DNA from: Microbacterium sp. oral taxon 186 str. F0373
GTDB lineage: Bacteria; Actinomycetota; Actinomycetes; Actinomycetales; Microbacteriaceae
Assembly: GCF_000411455.1 (NCBI RefSeq)
Contig: NZ_KE150458.1
Coordinates: forward strand, 508,876-572,875
DNA length: 64,000 bases
Reading direction: 5' to 3'
The first letter of the stretch is position 1, and each line of letters opens with the position of its first letter. Below are positions 40,584 to 50,483 of the stretch, piece after piece. Below the pieces are notes generated by a model. It had not been told where the DNA came from. It saw nothing but the letters and a program-made list of their open reading frames with translations, and made no database searches. A program made the translations under genes and the position numbers.

Positions 40584-42077
40584 ATGGTCACCAGCACCGT
40601 CGAGAAGCTCAGCCCCACCCGGGTCAAGCTGCACATCACGGTCACCCCGGACGAGCTCAAGCCGAGCATCTCGCACGCGTACGAGCACATCGCCCAGGAC
40701 ATCCAGATCCCCGGGTTCCGCAAGGGCAAGGTGCCCGCGCCGATCATCGACCAGCGCGTCGGCCGCGGCGCCGTCATCGAGCACGCGGTCAGCGAGGGCC
40801 TCGACACCTTCTACCGCGAAGCCGTCACCGCCAACGAGGTCCGCATCGTCGGTCGCCCGTCGGCGGAGGTCATCGAGTGGCCGAGCGACAAGGACTTCTC
40901 CGGTGACCTCAAGGTCGAGGTCGAGGTGGACGTGCGTCCCGAGTTCGATCTGCCGGCCCTGGACGGCGTGACCGTCGAGATCGACGCCGTCGACACCGAC
41001 GACGCCGCGATCGACGCCGAGCTGGACCGCCTGCGTGGTCGCTTCGGCACGCTCGTGACCGTCGACCGTCCCGCGGCCAAGGGCGACTTCGTCGAGCTGA
41101 ACCTCGTCGCCACCATCGACGGCGCCGAGATCGACCGCGCCGAGGGCGTGTCGTACGAGGTGGGCTCCGGCGAGCTGCTCGAGGGCATCGATGAGGCCGT
41201 CGAGTCGCTGACCGCGGGCGAGGACACGACGTTCCGCAGCTCGCTCGTCGGCGGCGACCACGCCGGCCAGGAGGCGGAGGTCTCCGTGACCGTCACCGCC
41301 GTCAAGGAGCGCGAGCTTCCCGAGGCCGACGACGACTTCGCGCAGATGGCCAGCGAGTTCGACACGATCGCGGAGCTGCGCGCGAGCCTCGCCGAGCGCG
41401 TCTCCGAGCAGTCGGTCTACGTGCAGGGTGCCGCCGCGCGCGACAAGCTCATCGAGGCGCTGCTCGCCAAGGTGGAGATCCCCGTCCCGGCGCAGCTCGT
41501 CGAAGACGAGGTGCACACCCACCTCGAGGGCGAGGGGCGCCTGGAGGACGACGAGCACCGCGCCGAGGTCACCGAGGCGAGCGAGAAGCAGTTCCGCACC
41601 CAGATGATCCTCGACAAGCTCGCCGAGGCGCACGACGTGCAGGTCTCGCAGGAGGAGCTGACCCAGTACCTGATCCAGTCCGCCGCGCAGTACGGCATGG
41701 CACCCCAGGAGTTCGTCGACGCGCTCCAGCAGGGCAACCAGCTTCCGGCGATGGTCGGCGAGGTCGCCCGCAACAAGGCGCTCGCCATCGCCCTCGGCAA
41801 GGTGTCGGTCGTCGACACCAACGGCAAGGCGGTCGACCTGACCGGCTTCGTCGTGGAGGACGAGGCCGAAGCCGAGGCCGAGGTTGTCGCCGAGGCGGAG
41901 GAGATCGCCGACGAGGCAGCCGACGCCGAGGCGAAGCCGGCCAAGAAGGCACCGGCGCGCAAGCCCGCCGCCAAGAAGGCCGACACGGATGCCGCCGAGG
42001 AGCCGGCCGCCACGAAGCCCGCAGCCAAGAAGCCCGCTGCCAAGAAGGCGCCGGCGAAGAAGGCCGACGCGGAGTAA
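40584..42077 (+). CDS. tig: trigger factor, ribosome-bound chaperone
   Basis: A 497-residue trigger factor. The N-terminal ribosome-binding domain carries the signature [12 protein letters not shown] (about residues 44-55), the PPIase domain spans about 150-240, and the C-terminal chaperone domain follows. After about residue 435 a long tail of Glu/Ala then Lys/Ala/Pro repeats ([22 protein letters not shown]) resembles histone H1 tails; this is an extension beyond E. coli Tig. Downstream clpP1P2X are its usual neighbours. Confidence 0.96.
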   Translation: MVTSTVEKLSPTRVKLHITVTPDELKPSISHAYEHIAQDIQIPGFRKGKVPAPIIDQRVGRGAVIEHAVSEGLDTFYREAVTANEVRIVGRPSAEVIEWPSDKDFSGDLKVEVEVDVRPEFDLPALDGVTVEIDAVDTDDAAIDAELDRLRGRFGTLVTVDRPAAKGDFVELNLVATIDGAEIDRAEGVSYEVGSGELLEGIDEAVESLTAGEDTTFRSSLVGGDHAGQEAEVSVTVTAVKERELPEADDDFAQMASEFDTIAELRASLAERVSEQSVYVQGAAARDKLIEALLAKVEIPVPAQLVEDEVHTHLEGEGRLEDDEHRAEVTEASEKQFRTQMILDKLAEAHDVQVSQEELTQYLIQSAAQYGMAPQEFVDALQQGNQLPAMVGEVARNKALAIALGKVSVVDTNGKAVDLTGFVVEDEAEAEAEVVAEAEEIADEAADAEAKPAKKAPARKPAAKKADTDAAEEPAATKPAAKKPAAKKAPAKKADAE

Positions 42078-42098
42078 GTCCACGGGGACGCGTCCCCA

Positions 42099-42132
42099 CG
42101 AAGGGTCGGATGCTGCGGCATCCGGCCCTTCG
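42099..42132 (+). terminator. terminator after tig
   Basis: CGAAGGGTCGGATGC and GCATCCGGCCCTTCG form a 15-bp stem with one mismatch, 21 bases after the tig stop, separating tig from clpP1. Confidence 0.85.
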
Positions 42133-42249
42133 TCGTTGCCCGGGCCGATACGCGCGACACGAGGCTCCGCCGACGGCGAACACGGGCGAGGCGGCGTGCC
42201 CGCGCAGATAGATTCAATGGCGTACGGAAACCCGGAATCAGGAGTATCC

Positions 42250-42834
42250 ATGGCTGAACCACTTGTCGCTACGAGCGTCTTCGACAGGCTGCTGAGAGAC
42301 CGCATCATCTGGCTGGGGTCGGAGGTGCGCGACGAGAACGCGAACGAGATCTGCGCCAAGATCCTGCTTCTCGCGGCCGAAGACAGCGAGAAGGACATCT
42401 ACCTCTACATCAACTCGCCCGGCGGCTCCATCACCGCAGGCATGGCGATCTACGACACGATGCAGTTCGTTCCGAACGACATCGTCACCGTCGGCATCGG
42501 CATGGCCGCCTCGATGGGACAGCTCCTGCTGACCGCAGGCACCAAGGGAAAGCGCTACATCACGCCCAACGCGCGCGTGCTGTTGCACCAGCCGCACGGC
42601 GGTTTCGGCGGCACGGCGAGCGACATCCAGACGCAGGCGCAGCTGATCCTCGACATGAAGAAGCGCCTGGCGGAGATCACCGCCGCCCAGACCGGCAAGT
42701 CCGTGGAGCAGATCAACGCCGACGGCGACCGGGATCGCTGGTTCTCCGCCGAGGAGGCCCTGGCGTACGGCTTCGTCGACCACATCCGCGAGTCGGCCAC
42801 CGATGTCATCGGCGGCGGCGGCACCAAGAACTGA
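42250..42834 (+). CDS. clpP1: ATP-dependent Clp protease proteolytic subunit 1
   Basis: A 194-residue ClpP. The catalytic Ser is in [11 protein letters not shown], the His in VLLHQPHGG, and the Asp follows in the DRDRW region. [19 protein letters not shown] is conserved. The ATG 42250 follows AGGAG. In actinobacteria ClpP1 and ClpP2 form a mixed tetradecamer driven by ClpX or ClpC. clpP2 follows after 11 bases. Confidence 0.95.
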   Translation: MAEPLVATSVFDRLLRDRIIWLGSEVRDENANEICAKILLLAAEDSEKDIYLYINSPGGSITAGMAIYDTMQFVPNDIVTVGIGMAASMGQLLLTAGTKGKRYITPNARVLLHQPHGGFGGTASDIQTQAQLILDMKKRLAEITAAQTGKSVEQINADGDRDRWFSAEEALAYGFVDHIRESATDVIGGGGTKN

Positions 42835-42845
42835 AGGAACCGAGA

Positions 42846-43511
42846 ATGAACATGCCCACCGCCGGCATCCCGCAGGGCTTTCAGATGCCCTCCAGCCGCT
42901 ACATCCTGCCGCAGTTCGAAGAGCGCACCGCCTACGGCTACAAGCGCCAGGACCCGTACAACAAGCTGTTCGAGGATCGGATCATCTTCCTCGGCGTCCA
43001 GGTCGACGACGCGTCCGCCGACGACGTCATGGCGCAGCTGCTCGTGCTCGAGTCGCAGGATCCCGACCGCGACATCATCATGTACATCAACTCGCCGGGC
43101 GGCTCCTTCACCGCGATGACGGCCATCTACGACACGATGCAGTTCGTCTCGCCCGAGATCCAGACGGTCGTGCTCGGCCAGGCGGCTTCCGCCGCATCGG
43201 TGTTGCTGGCGGCCGGAGCCCCGGGTAAGCGTCTGGCGTTGCCGAACGCCCGCATCCTGATGCACCAGCCTGCCGTCGGCGAGTCCGGCCACGGTCAGGC
43301 GTCGGACATCGAGATCCAGGCCGCCGAGATCATGCGCATGCGCACGTGGCTGGAAGAGACGATGGCGCGCCACACCAACCGCACGCAGGAGCAGGTGCAC
43401 AAGGACATCGACCGTGACAAGATCCTGTCGGCATCAGAGGCCCTGGAGTACGGCGTCGTCGACCAGGTGCTGACCTCGCGCAAGCGCGTTCCGGCGGCAC
43501 TGACGTCCTGA
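42846..43511 (+). CDS. clpP2: ATP-dependent Clp protease proteolytic subunit 2
   Basis: A 221-residue ClpP with a longer N-terminus. The catalytic Ser is in [14 protein letters not shown], the His in ILMHQPAV and the Asp in [27 protein letters not shown] is also present. It has its own ribosome-binding site (AAGGAACCGAGA) and ends at a strong terminator, so clpP1P2 form one operon separate from clpX. Confidence 0.95.
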   Translation: MNMPTAGIPQGFQMPSSRYILPQFEERTAYGYKRQDPYNKLFEDRIIFLGVQVDDASADDVMAQLLVLESQDPDRDIIMYINSPGGSFTAMTAIYDTMQFVSPEIQTVVLGQAASAASVLLAAGAPGKRLALPNARILMHQPAVGESGHGQASDIEIQAAEIMRMRTWLEETMARHTNRTQEQVHKDIDRDKILSASEALEYGVVDQVLTSRKRVPAALTS

Positions 43512-43528
43512 CCCGACGACACCGCGAC

Positions 43529-43565
43529 CGAGGCCCCGCCGTCACCCCCCGACTGCGGGGCCTCG
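43529..43565 (+). terminator. terminator after clpP2
   Basis: CGAGGCCCCGC and GCGGGGCCTCG form a perfect 11-bp stem around a 15-base loop, 18 bases after the clpP2 stop. Confidence 0.88.
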
Positions 43566-43669
43566 TCAGGTGTCGAGAGTTTCACAACCGTGTCGCAATC
43601 CGACGAGATGTCGGTCGCAGCGGTTAGGCTCGAATCGCATCCCTGAGAGGTTTCTGGAGGAGGAGCACC

Positions 43670-44938
43670 ATGGCTCGCATCGGTGAGAGCGCCGACCTGT
43701 TCAAATGCTCCTTCTGTGGCAAGAGCCAGAAGCAGGTGCAGCAGCTGATCGCCGGTCCCGGCGTCTACATCTGCGACGAATGCGTCGAGCTCTGCAACGA
43801 GATCATCGAAGAGCGCATGGCCGAGTCGTCGGACGGCGTCGTCAGCGACTTCGATCTGCCCAAGCCGCGCGAGATCTTCTCGTTCCTCGAGGAGTACGTC
43901 GTCGGTCAGGAGCCGGCCAAGCGGGCTCTCGCCGTCGCCGTGTACAACCACTACAAGCGCGTGCGCGCCCACGGCACCCTGCAGTCGGCCGAGCAGCGTG
44001 CCGATGAGGTGGAGATCGCGAAGAGCAACATCCTCCTGCTCGGCCCCACCGGGTGCGGAAAGACCTACCTCGCCCAAACGCTCGCGAAGCGCCTCAACGT
44101 CCCCTTCGCCGTTGCGGATGCCACCGCACTCACCGAGGCCGGCTACGTCGGCGAAGACGTCGAGAACATCCTGTTGAAGCTCCTGCAGGCGGCCGACTTC
44201 GATGTGAAGCGCGCCGAGACCGGCATCATCTACATCGATGAGGTCGACAAGATCGCCCGCAAGGCCGAGAACCCGTCGATCACGCGCGACGTATCCGGCG
44301 AAGGCGTCCAGCAGGCACTGCTGAAGATCCTGGAGGGGACGGTCGCCTCCGTGCCCCCGCAGGGGGGCCGCAAGCACCCGCACCAGGAGTTCATCCAGAT
44401 CGACACCACCAACGTGCTCTTCATCGTCGCGGGCGCCTTCGCGGGCCTCGAGGACATCATCTCCGCGCGTGTCGGCAAGCACGGCATCGGTTTTGGTGCA
44501 CCGCTGCATCGCAAGTCCGAGGACCTCAACCTCTTCGGCGAGGTCCAGCCCGAAGACCTCCACAAGTTCGGCCTGATCCCCGAGTTCATCGGCCGCCTGC
44601 CCGTGGTGACGTCCGTCGCGCCGCTCGACCAGGCGGCACTCATCGAGATCCTCACCGGACCGAAGAATGCGTTCGTGAAGCAGTATCAGCGCATGTTCGA
44701 ACTCGACGGCGCAGAGCTGGAGTTCGAGGACGACGCCCTCCGCGCGATCGCAGACCTCGCCGTCGCCCGCAAGACCGGCGCCCGCGGCCTGCGCGCGATC
44801 CTCGAGGACGTGCTCGGTCCCATCATGTTCGAGATCCCCTCCACGGATGACGTCGCCAAGGTCATCGTGACCCGCGCAGCCGTCACCGAGGGAGCTCCAC
44901 CGACCCTCGTGCTGGAGCACAAGCGCAAGAGCGCCTGA
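43670..44938 (+). CDS. clpX: ClpX ATPase, Clp protease specificity subunit
   Basis: A 422-residue AAA+ unfoldase. The N-terminal zinc domain has CSFCGKS and CDECVELC; Walker A is [13 protein letters not shown] (about residue 123), Walker [12 protein letters not shown], and GYVGEDVE marks the pore loop. It feeds tagged proteins to ClpP1P2. Strong GGAGGAGGAG precedes the ATG, and a TAGGCT -10 candidate lies at 43625-43630, so clpX has its own promoter after the clpP terminator. Confidence 0.97.
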   Translation: MARIGESADLFKCSFCGKSQKQVQQLIAGPGVYICDECVELCNEIIEERMAESSDGVVSDFDLPKPREIFSFLEEYVVGQEPAKRALAVAVYNHYKRVRAHGTLQSAEQRADEVEIAKSNILLLGPTGCGKTYLAQTLAKRLNVPFAVADATALTEAGYVGEDVENILLKLLQAADFDVKRAETGIIYIDEVDKIARKAENPSITRDVSGEGVQQALLKILEGTVASVPPQGGRKHPHQEFIQIDTTNVLFIVAGAFAGLEDIISARVGKHGIGFGAPLHRKSEDLNLFGEVQPEDLHKFGLIPEFIGRLPVVTSVAPLDQAALIEILTGPKNAFVKQYQRMFELDGAELEFEDDALRAIADLAVARKTGARGLRAILEDVLGPIMFEIPSTDDVAKVIVTRAAVTEGAPPTLVLEHKRKSA

Positions 44939-44942
44939 AGCG

Positions 44943-45506
44943 GTGTCCGCACCGCACACATCCCGGGAACAGCCGCGCAGAGGCGTTCGCGTGCTCCGCA
45001 TCGCCGTCGCCATCGTGATGGCCACCCTCATCCTCGCCGGAGTCGGTGCCGTCACCTTCATGCACGCCTTCGGCCCCCGCGATGGCGAATCGATCGCGCA
45101 CGCCCGTGTCGACATGGCAGCGCGCGAACTGGAGCGCAGGGTCAACCAGCCCGGACCGGGCGTGGATGCACAGACGCTTGCCGCCACCCAGTTCACCGGC
45201 GCTGTCGCGGGTGCCGACGTGCAGGCATATGCGTGGCGCGGAACGACATCGGATGCTGACGGCGCACGCGTTGACGTTCGCCTTCGCGCGAGTGTCCAGC
45301 CGCAGCCGTCGCGCGAACTTTTCCAGCCGGGGGTCGCCGCAGGAAGCGCCACGGAGTGCTTCCGCTTCCACGTGCGACAGGGTCGCTCGTCCTACCGTCC
45401 GATCGAGTGCCCGGCGTCGATGCCGTCCGCGACGCCCACGCCCCAGGCTCCCGCAACGGCTCCGCCGTCGCCGACGACCCTCCCTGCCCCCTCCGGGGCG
45501 CCCTGA
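44943..45506 (+). CDS. single-pass membrane protein, hypothetical
   Basis: A 187-residue protein with a basic cytoplasmic head, one membrane helix (VLRIAVAIVMATLILAGVGA, about residues 17-36), an external domain and a Pro/Thr/Ala-rich tail. One cysteine pair lies near ECFRF and IECPA. GTG start 4 bases after clpX, so co-transcribed. I do not recognise the family; the position after clpX gives no clear clue to its job. Confidence 0.75.
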   Translation: MSAPHTSREQPRRGVRVLRIAVAIVMATLILAGVGAVTFMHAFGPRDGESIAHARVDMAARELERRVNQPGPGVDAQTLAATQFTGAVAGADVQAYAWRGTTSDADGARVDVRLRASVQPQPSRELFQPGVAAGSATECFRFHVRQGRSSYRPIECPASMPSATPTPQAPATAPPSPTTLPAPSGAP

Positions 45507-45511
45507 ACGGC

Positions 45512-45549
45512 GAGCGGGAGACGGGGCGTTCGCCCACCGTCTCCCGCTC
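45512..45549. terminator. bidirectional terminator
   Basis: GAGCGGGAGACGG and CCGTCTCCCGCTC form a perfect 13-bp stem between the convergent membrane-protein gene and dcp. Confidence 0.92.
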
Positions 45550-45554
45550 GCTCG

Positions 45555-47609
45555 TCAGCTTCCGAGCCCGCGCCGCACCAGGAGAGGCGCGATGTCCGCG
45601 TCGCGGCCGCGGAAATCGCGGTAGGCCTCCAACGGATCCTTCGATCCCCCCACTCCGAGCACCCGCTCGCGGAAGCGATCGCCCCCGGCACGCGTCAAGC
45701 CGCCGTTCTCTGCGAACCACTCCACCGTGTCGGCATCGAGCACCTCGCTCCAGATGTACGAGTAGTAGCCCGCGCTGTACCCACCCGAGAACACATGGGC
45801 GAAGTATGTCGAGGAGTATCGCGTCGGAACGACGGGGTTGTCCAACCCGATGTCGGCGAGGGCCGCGGCTTCGAACGCGGCGACGTCCGCCACGGCATCC
45901 GCTGTGTCGATGTCCAGTCCGTGCCAGGCCTGATCGAGCCACGCCGCCGCCAGATACTCGCTCGTCGCGAACCCCTGGTTGAAGGCTTCGGAGGCGTGAA
46001 GCCTGTCGACCACATCGGCGGGCAGCGGTTCACCGGTCTCGATGTGCCGCGCGTACGACGAGAGCACCTCCGGCCAGAGGATCCACATCTCGTTCACCTG
46101 GCTCGGAAACTCCACGAAGTCGCGGAAGACGGCAGTCCCCGCGAAGTGCGGGAAGGTCACCGTCGCGAACAGGCCGTGCAGCGCGTGCCCGAACTCGTGG
46201 AACATCGTCGTGACCTCGTCGAGCGTCAACAGCGTCGGCTGCCCGGCGGCCGGCTTGGGCACATTGAGGTTGTTCACCACGATCGAGCGCGTACCGCGCA
46301 GGTGCGACTGGGTCACGATCGAGTTCATCCACGCCCCGCCACGCTTGGTGTCACGCGTATACAGGTCGAAGAGGAACAGACCCAGCTCGGAGCCGTCTGC
46401 GTTATGGACCTCGAAGACACGAACGTCGGGGTGGTACGCGGGCAGATCGGGGCGCTCGGTGAACGTGACGCCGTACAGCGCGGTCGCCGCATGGAACACG
46501 CCGTCCACGAGCACCCGCTCAGCCTCGAACCAGGGCCGCAGCGCCGTGCGATCCACGGCATACTCGGCGGCGCGGACGCGCTCCGTATAGAACGCCCAGT
46601 CGTGTGCCTCGAGCGGGAACGGCTCGGGCCCGGCATCCACCATCGCCTGCAGGGCCGCCTGCTCCGCCCGCGCGTTGGCCGCCGCCGGTGCGGCGAGCTG
46701 CCGCAGCAGCGCATGCACGGCCTCGGGAGAGCCGGCCGTCTCGTCGCTGGTCACGTACGCGGCGTGACTGTCGTAGCCGAGAAGGCTCGCGCGCTGCGCA
46801 CGCAGACGCACGATCTGACGCAGCACGTCGCGATTGTCGTTCGCGTTTCCTCGAGAGCCCCGGGATCGCGAGGCCTCGAGCAGACGCCGGCGGCTCTCGC
46901 GGCGCGTGAGACTGGACAGATACGGGTGTCCGGTGAAGAGCGTGAGCGTCACCACGTACCGGTCCGACAGTCCGCGGTCGACGGCGTTCTGCGCAGCGGC
47001 AGAAAGTTCGCCCTCCGTCAGCCCGTCGAGCTCGTCGGCGGAGTCGAAGACGACGGCGAGCTCATTCGTGTCGGCCAGCAGGTTCTTCTCGAACGTCGTC
47101 GCGAGCACCGACAATCGTTGGTTGAGGGCCGTGAGCTGCTGCTTCTCGGCATCGTCGAGTCCCGCGCCGGCGTGCGTCATCTCGCGGAAGCGACGTTCGA
47201 CGAGGTAGTACTCCTCTGCGGTCAGTCCGAGCTCGTCGCGGCTCTCATAGACGGCCTGCACGCGCGCGTACAGGGCTCCGTCGAGCTGCACGGCGTCGTG
47301 GTGCGCGGCCATCAGCGGCGCAAGCGTCTCTTCGATCTCCTGGATCTCGGGCGTCGCGTCGGCTGAGGAGACCGTGTAGAAGGTGCGCGCGACCTGGCCC
47401 AACAGCTCTCCGGCGCGCTCCAGCGCGACGATCGTGTTCTCAAACGTGGGGGAGGAGTCGTCCGCCACGATGGCGTCGATCTCCTCGCGGTGACGCGCGA
47501 ATCCCACGGTGAAGGCGGGCAGGTAATGCGCCGGCGAGATCGACGGGTAGTCAGGCAGGCCATAGGGCAGGGAGGAAGGAACCAGCAGAGGATTGGCGTC
47601 GACATCGGT
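45555..47609 (-). CDS. dcp: M3-family peptidyl-dipeptidase
   Basis: A 684-residue zinc metallopeptidase of the thimet/Dcp group. The HExxH motif is in [10 protein letters not shown] (about residue 465), with the third ligand Glu in the following helix. It hydrolyses short peptides in the cytoplasm, releasing C-terminal dipeptides. I start at ATG 47609 ([10 protein letters not shown]); an upstream start 10 codons earlier overlaps the shared operator region. It diverges from an HTH regulator. Confidence 0.94.
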   Translation of the reverse strand, partial: TDVDANPLLVPSSLPYGLPDYPSISPAHYLPAFTVGFARHREEIDAIVADDSSPTFENTIVALERAGELLGQVARTFYTVSSADATPEIQEIEETLAPLMAAHHDAVQLDGALYARVQAVYESRDELGLTAEEYYLVERRFREMTHAGAGLDDAEKQQLTALNQRLSVLATTFEKNLLADTNELAVVFDSADELDGLTEGELSAAAQNAVDRGLSDRYVVTLTLFTGHPYLSSLTRRESRRRLLEASRSRGSRGNANDNRDVLRQIVRLRAQRASLLGYDSHAAYVTSDETAGSPEAVHALLRQLAAPAAANARAEQAALQAMVDAGPEPFPLEAHDWAFYTERVRAAEYAVDRTALRPWFEAERVLVDGVFHAATALYGVTFTERPDLPAYHPDVRVFEVHNADGSELGLFLFDLYTRDTKRGGAWMNSIVTQSHLRGTRSIVVNNLNVPKPAAGQPTLLTLDEVTTMFHEFGHALHGLFATVTFPHFAGTAVFRDFVEFPSQVNEMWILWPEVLSSYARHIETGEPLPADVVDRLHASEAFNQGFATSEYLAAAWLDQAWHGLDIDTADAVADVAAFEAAALADIGLDNPVVPTRYSSTYFAHVFSGGYSAGYYSYIWSEVLDADTVEWFAENGGLTRAGGDRFRERVLGVGGSKDPLEAYRDFRGRDADIAPLLVRRGLGS

Positions 47610-47647
47610 CATCACTCCAGCGTAGGACGGAAAGTACAAACCTCTGC

Positions 47648-47667
47648 TTGCAAAGCATTCTTTGCAA
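47648..47667. promoter_or_regulatory. operator palindrome between dcp and the HTH regulator
   Basis: TTGCAAAG-CATT-CTTTGCAA is a perfect 8-bp inverted repeat, with a further direct copy of ATCTTTGCA at 47672-47680 touching the regulator start. The TATCTT -10 box (47671-47676) sits between them, so binding would shut off the regulator-MFS operon. Confidence 0.75.
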
Positions 47668-47682
47668 CGCTATCTTTGCACC

Positions 47683-48303
47683 ATGACGACAGACGATGCC
47701 GCTCCCGGAGCCCCGCGCGAGCGGGCGGAGGAGCGCCCCCTCGATCCCGGAGCTCTGCGCGCGCTCGCGCACCCGCTGCGGATCGAGATCTACGACATCC
47801 TCAATCAATACGGGCCGCAGACGGCCAGCTCGCTCGCGGCGATGACGGGGGAGTCCTCCGGGGCGACCAGCTATCACCTGCGCGCGCTGGCGAAGCACGA
47901 CCTCATCCGAGAGGTCAGCGGTCGTGGCACCGGTCGCGAGCGGTGGTGGGAGCGGCCCAGGGGCGGCATCTCGTTCACCAACCCCGAGGCGTTGAAGACA
48001 CCCGCCGGCAAAGCCGCGACGCAGCTCGTGATGAGCGAGTTCCTCACCCGGCGTCACCAGCAGTTGATGCGGTACGTCAACGAGACCTTGACCTCTCCCG
48101 AAGGCCTCGACGAGGCCACCGCGATGGTCGCCACATCGACCCTGCGACTCACGCCGGCACAGACGAAGGCGCTCATCACAGAGATGCACGAGCTCGTGCT
48201 CCGCTACGGCGATCTCTACCGCGACCAGACCGGCGCGGATCTCCATCCGATCAGCATCCGCACCGATGTGTTCCCCCTCCCGGAAGAAGGACTCAGCTCG
48301 TGA
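47683..48303 (+). CDS. ArsR/DUF5937-like winged helix regulator
   Basis: A 206-residue regulator. A winged helix-turn-helix at about residues 28-100 ([38 protein letters not shown]) is followed by a long helical domain. No metal-binding cysteines. Leaderless layout: 6 bases between -10 and ATG. It overlaps the MFS gene by 4 bases (GTGA) and is almost surely its repressor, acting through the TTGCAAAG palindrome. The exact subfamily is uncertain. Confidence 0.85.
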   Translation: MTTDDAAPGAPRERAEERPLDPGALRALAHPLRIEIYDILNQYGPQTASSLAAMTGESSGATSYHLRALAKHDLIREVSGRGTGRERWWERPRGGISFTNPEALKTPAGKAATQLVMSEFLTRRHQQLMRYVNETLTSPEGLDEATAMVATSTLRLTPAQTKALITEMHELVLRYGDLYRDQTGADLHPISIRTDVFPLPEEGLSS

Positions 48304-49598
48304 CCGCTCCCACCGCCCACCAGGATGCCGAGACACCGGCATCTTCCCCGCGCCCGCCTGTGCACCGTGCCCCCCTCGGGCGCGGCTTTCGCACCCTGTG
48401 GTCGGCAGCCGTCTTCAGCAATCTCGCCGACGGGATCGGACGCACCGCGGTTCCGCTCATCGCCATCACCTTGAGCTCCGACCCTCTCGTGATCTCCGCG
48501 TTGACGGCCCTCGCGTTCCTTCCGTGGCTGGTCTTCGGGCTACCTGCGGGAATGATTGTCGACCGCATGGATCGTCGCCATGTCATGGCGCTGGCCAACG
48601 TGATCCGCGGCACCGTCGCACTATGGCTCGCGATCCTCGGGGCATCGGGAAGCCTCAGCCTCTGGGCGCTGTTCGTCGCGACGCTGGTGTTCGGGTTGGG
48701 CGAGACCCTGTTCGACAACGCCACGAATGCGGTCATCCCCGGGGTGGTCGAGCGCGATCAGCTCGACCGGGCGAACGGCTGGATCCAAGCCGCCCAGGTC
48801 ACCGTCGACAGTTTCATCGCCACACCGATCTCCGGCGTCCTGTTCGCCGTCTCGCTCGCGTTGCCGCTCTGGATCGGCTCAGCGGGCTACCTCGTCCCCG
48901 TCGTTCTCGCTCTGTTCCTGCCCCTCTCGGCGGCACGCTCCCTTCGCACCGTCCCTGATCCGGCCGGCGCAACAGAGCCCGCCACGCCGCGTGCGGGCAC
49001 ACGCGAAGCGCTCGCCTACCTGTGGCACCACCGGTATCTGCGCACGATGGTGGTCTTCACCGCCTTCACCGGATGCGCACTCGCCTTCGCGCAGGCCGTG
49101 ATCGTGCTCTTCTTCGTCGATGCGATGGCAGTCCCGGCGGCCGCGATCGGGTTCGTCACCGCCGGCCTCGGCGTGGGGGCCCTCTGCGGATCGCTCCTCG
49201 CGCCCCGCCTCGTCGCCCGATGGGGCCGGGGACCGGTGATGTTCTGGGCCATCTTCAGCGGGGGCGTCGCAATGCTGCTCACCGGCATCGCACCGTCGGT
49301 CTGGACGGCCATCATCGCCTTCGCCCTCGCCGCGTGCGCGGTGTCGATCTGGAATGTGCCGTGGGGCAGTCTTCGTCAGCAGATCATCCCGCCCGAGATC
49401 TTCGGCAGGGTGCTGGGGGTCACGCGCGCCCTCACCTGGGGGCTGTTCCCGATCGCGACGATCCTCGGCGGCCTCGTTGCGCGTATCGATCTGCGTCTGC
49501 CCTTCCTCATCGGTGGCGCGGCGACGGCGATCGTCGCTCTCTTCGGCGTGCGACTGCTGATCGTCGGAACACGGCAGGCGGGCGCGGAGATCGCGTGA
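48300..49598 (+). CDS. MFS transporter, multidrug-efflux type
   Basis: A 432-residue transporter with about 12 membrane helices. [21 protein letters not shown] is the conserved loop between helices 2 and 3. The order and the [14 protein letters not shown] segment resemble the enterobactin-exporter/macrolide-efflux (EntS/MefA-like) branch. The substrate is unknown. GTG 48300 overlaps the regulator stop. A drug- or metabolite-responsive efflux pair is the natural reading. Confidence 0.9.
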   Translation: MTAPTAHQDAETPASSPRPPVHRAPLGRGFRTLWSAAVFSNLADGIGRTAVPLIAITLSSDPLVISALTALAFLPWLVFGLPAGMIVDRMDRRHVMALANVIRGTVALWLAILGASGSLSLWALFVATLVFGLGETLFDNATNAVIPGVVERDQLDRANGWIQAAQVTVDSFIATPISGVLFAVSLALPLWIGSAGYLVPVVLALFLPLSAARSLRTVPDPAGATEPATPRAGTREALAYLWHHRYLRTMVVFTAFTGCALAFAQAVIVLFFVDAMAVPAAAIGFVTAGLGVGALCGSLLAPRLVARWGRGPVMFWAIFSGGVAMLLTGIAPSVWTAIIAFALAACAVSIWNVPWGSLRQQIIPPEIFGRVLGVTRALTWGLFPIATILGGLVARIDLRLPFLIGGAATAIVALFGVRLLIVGTRQAGAEIA

Positions 49599-49645
49599 GC
49601 GCGCTCGAGACGGCGGTGTCGGAGGGGGTCCCTACGGTCGACGAC

Positions 49646-50218
49646 ATGGGACGAATCGTCTTCGACACCGCCGTCTCGCTCGACGGGTTCATCGCCGATG
49701 CGAAGGGCTCCCTCGCCTGGCTTTTCGCTGCGGCGGGTGGGGCCGACCCCGATCCGGACCTGCTTCCCTCGAACGCCGGCGTGCTCGTGGAGGGAGCGAC
49801 GACGTACGAGTGGGTGCTCGCCGCGGAGGACGTGCTGGCGCACCCCGAGCGCTGGCGGCAGCTCTACGCAGACACACCCACGTTCGTCTTCACCACGCGC
49901 ACACTCCCGACTCCTGCCGGCGCCGATGTCACCTTCGTCTCCGGAGCGGTCGCCGAAGCCCTGCCCCGCATCCGCGCCGCAGCCGGCGATCGTGACATCT
50001 GGGTCGTCGGCGGCGGCGACCTGGCGGGTCAGTTCTTCGATGCCGGCGCCCTCGACGAGATCGCCGTGTCGATCGCCCCCGCCATGCTCGGCTCGGGGGC
50101 GCCTCTCCTGCCTCGGCGCATCGAGTCCGAGCATCTCTCACTGCGATCGGCGGATGTGGCCGGGCCGTTCGCTCGGCTCGTCTACGACGTCGTCACACCG
50201 ACGCGGGCCGACGGCTAG
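49646..50218 (+). CDS. dihydrofolate-reductase-like (RibD C-terminal) protein
   Basis: A 190-residue protein of the RibD C-terminal/DHFR-like fold: FDTAVSLDGFIAD at the start, LVEGATTYEW and the NADPH-loop text DIWVVGGGDLAGQF in the second half. Members reduce pterin- or pyrimidine-like substrates; most are uncharacterised. I prefer ATG 49646, 7 bases after TACGGT; a GTG at 49595 overlapping the MFS stop would add 17 residues. Confidence 0.85.
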   Translation: MGRIVFDTAVSLDGFIADAKGSLAWLFAAAGGADPDPDLLPSNAGVLVEGATTYEWVLAAEDVLAHPERWRQLYADTPTFVFTTRTLPTPAGADVTFVSGAVAEALPRIRAAAGDRDIWVVGGGDLAGQFFDAGALDEIAVSIAPAMLGSGAPLLPRRIESEHLSLRSADVAGPFARLVYDVVTPTRADG

Positions 50219-50233
50219 CGCTGCTGTTCCCGC

Positions 50234-50482
50234 TCAGCCGAACTCATCCTCGTCGTCGTGACGCACGGTCACCTCGCCGGATGCCGCGACCTCCACGATC
50301 ACGCCGGTGTCGAGCTCGGCGATCGGTCGCCCCTCCAAGAAGGTGAGCGTCCACCGCGGGCGCGGCTGTCCGAAGTCATCGCCGGCAAGCGCACGATCGA
50401 CGGCGTGGATCTGCGCCCGCAGAACCGCGGGAACAGCCGTGGGCGGCTCGTCACCGCTCGTCCACCGGGTTCCGAGTTGCAT
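50234..50482 (-). CDS. small hypothetical protein after valS
   Basis: An 82-residue acidic protein with RPRWTLTFLEGRPIAELD and an acidic end (RHDDEDEFG). The start follows the valS stop by one base, so it is translated with valS. I do not recognise it. The convergent DHFR-like gene ends 15 bases beyond its stop. Confidence 0.65.
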   Translation of the reverse strand: MQLGTRWTSGDEPPTAVPAVLRAQIHAVDRALAGDDFGQPRPRWTLTFLEGRPIAELDTGVIVEVAASGEVTVRHDDEDEFG

Positions 50483-50483
50483 C

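Noticed and set aside
43295..45352. Open frame of 685 codons antisense to clpX and clpP2
   Set aside because: Overlaps three firmly identified genes; no protein character.
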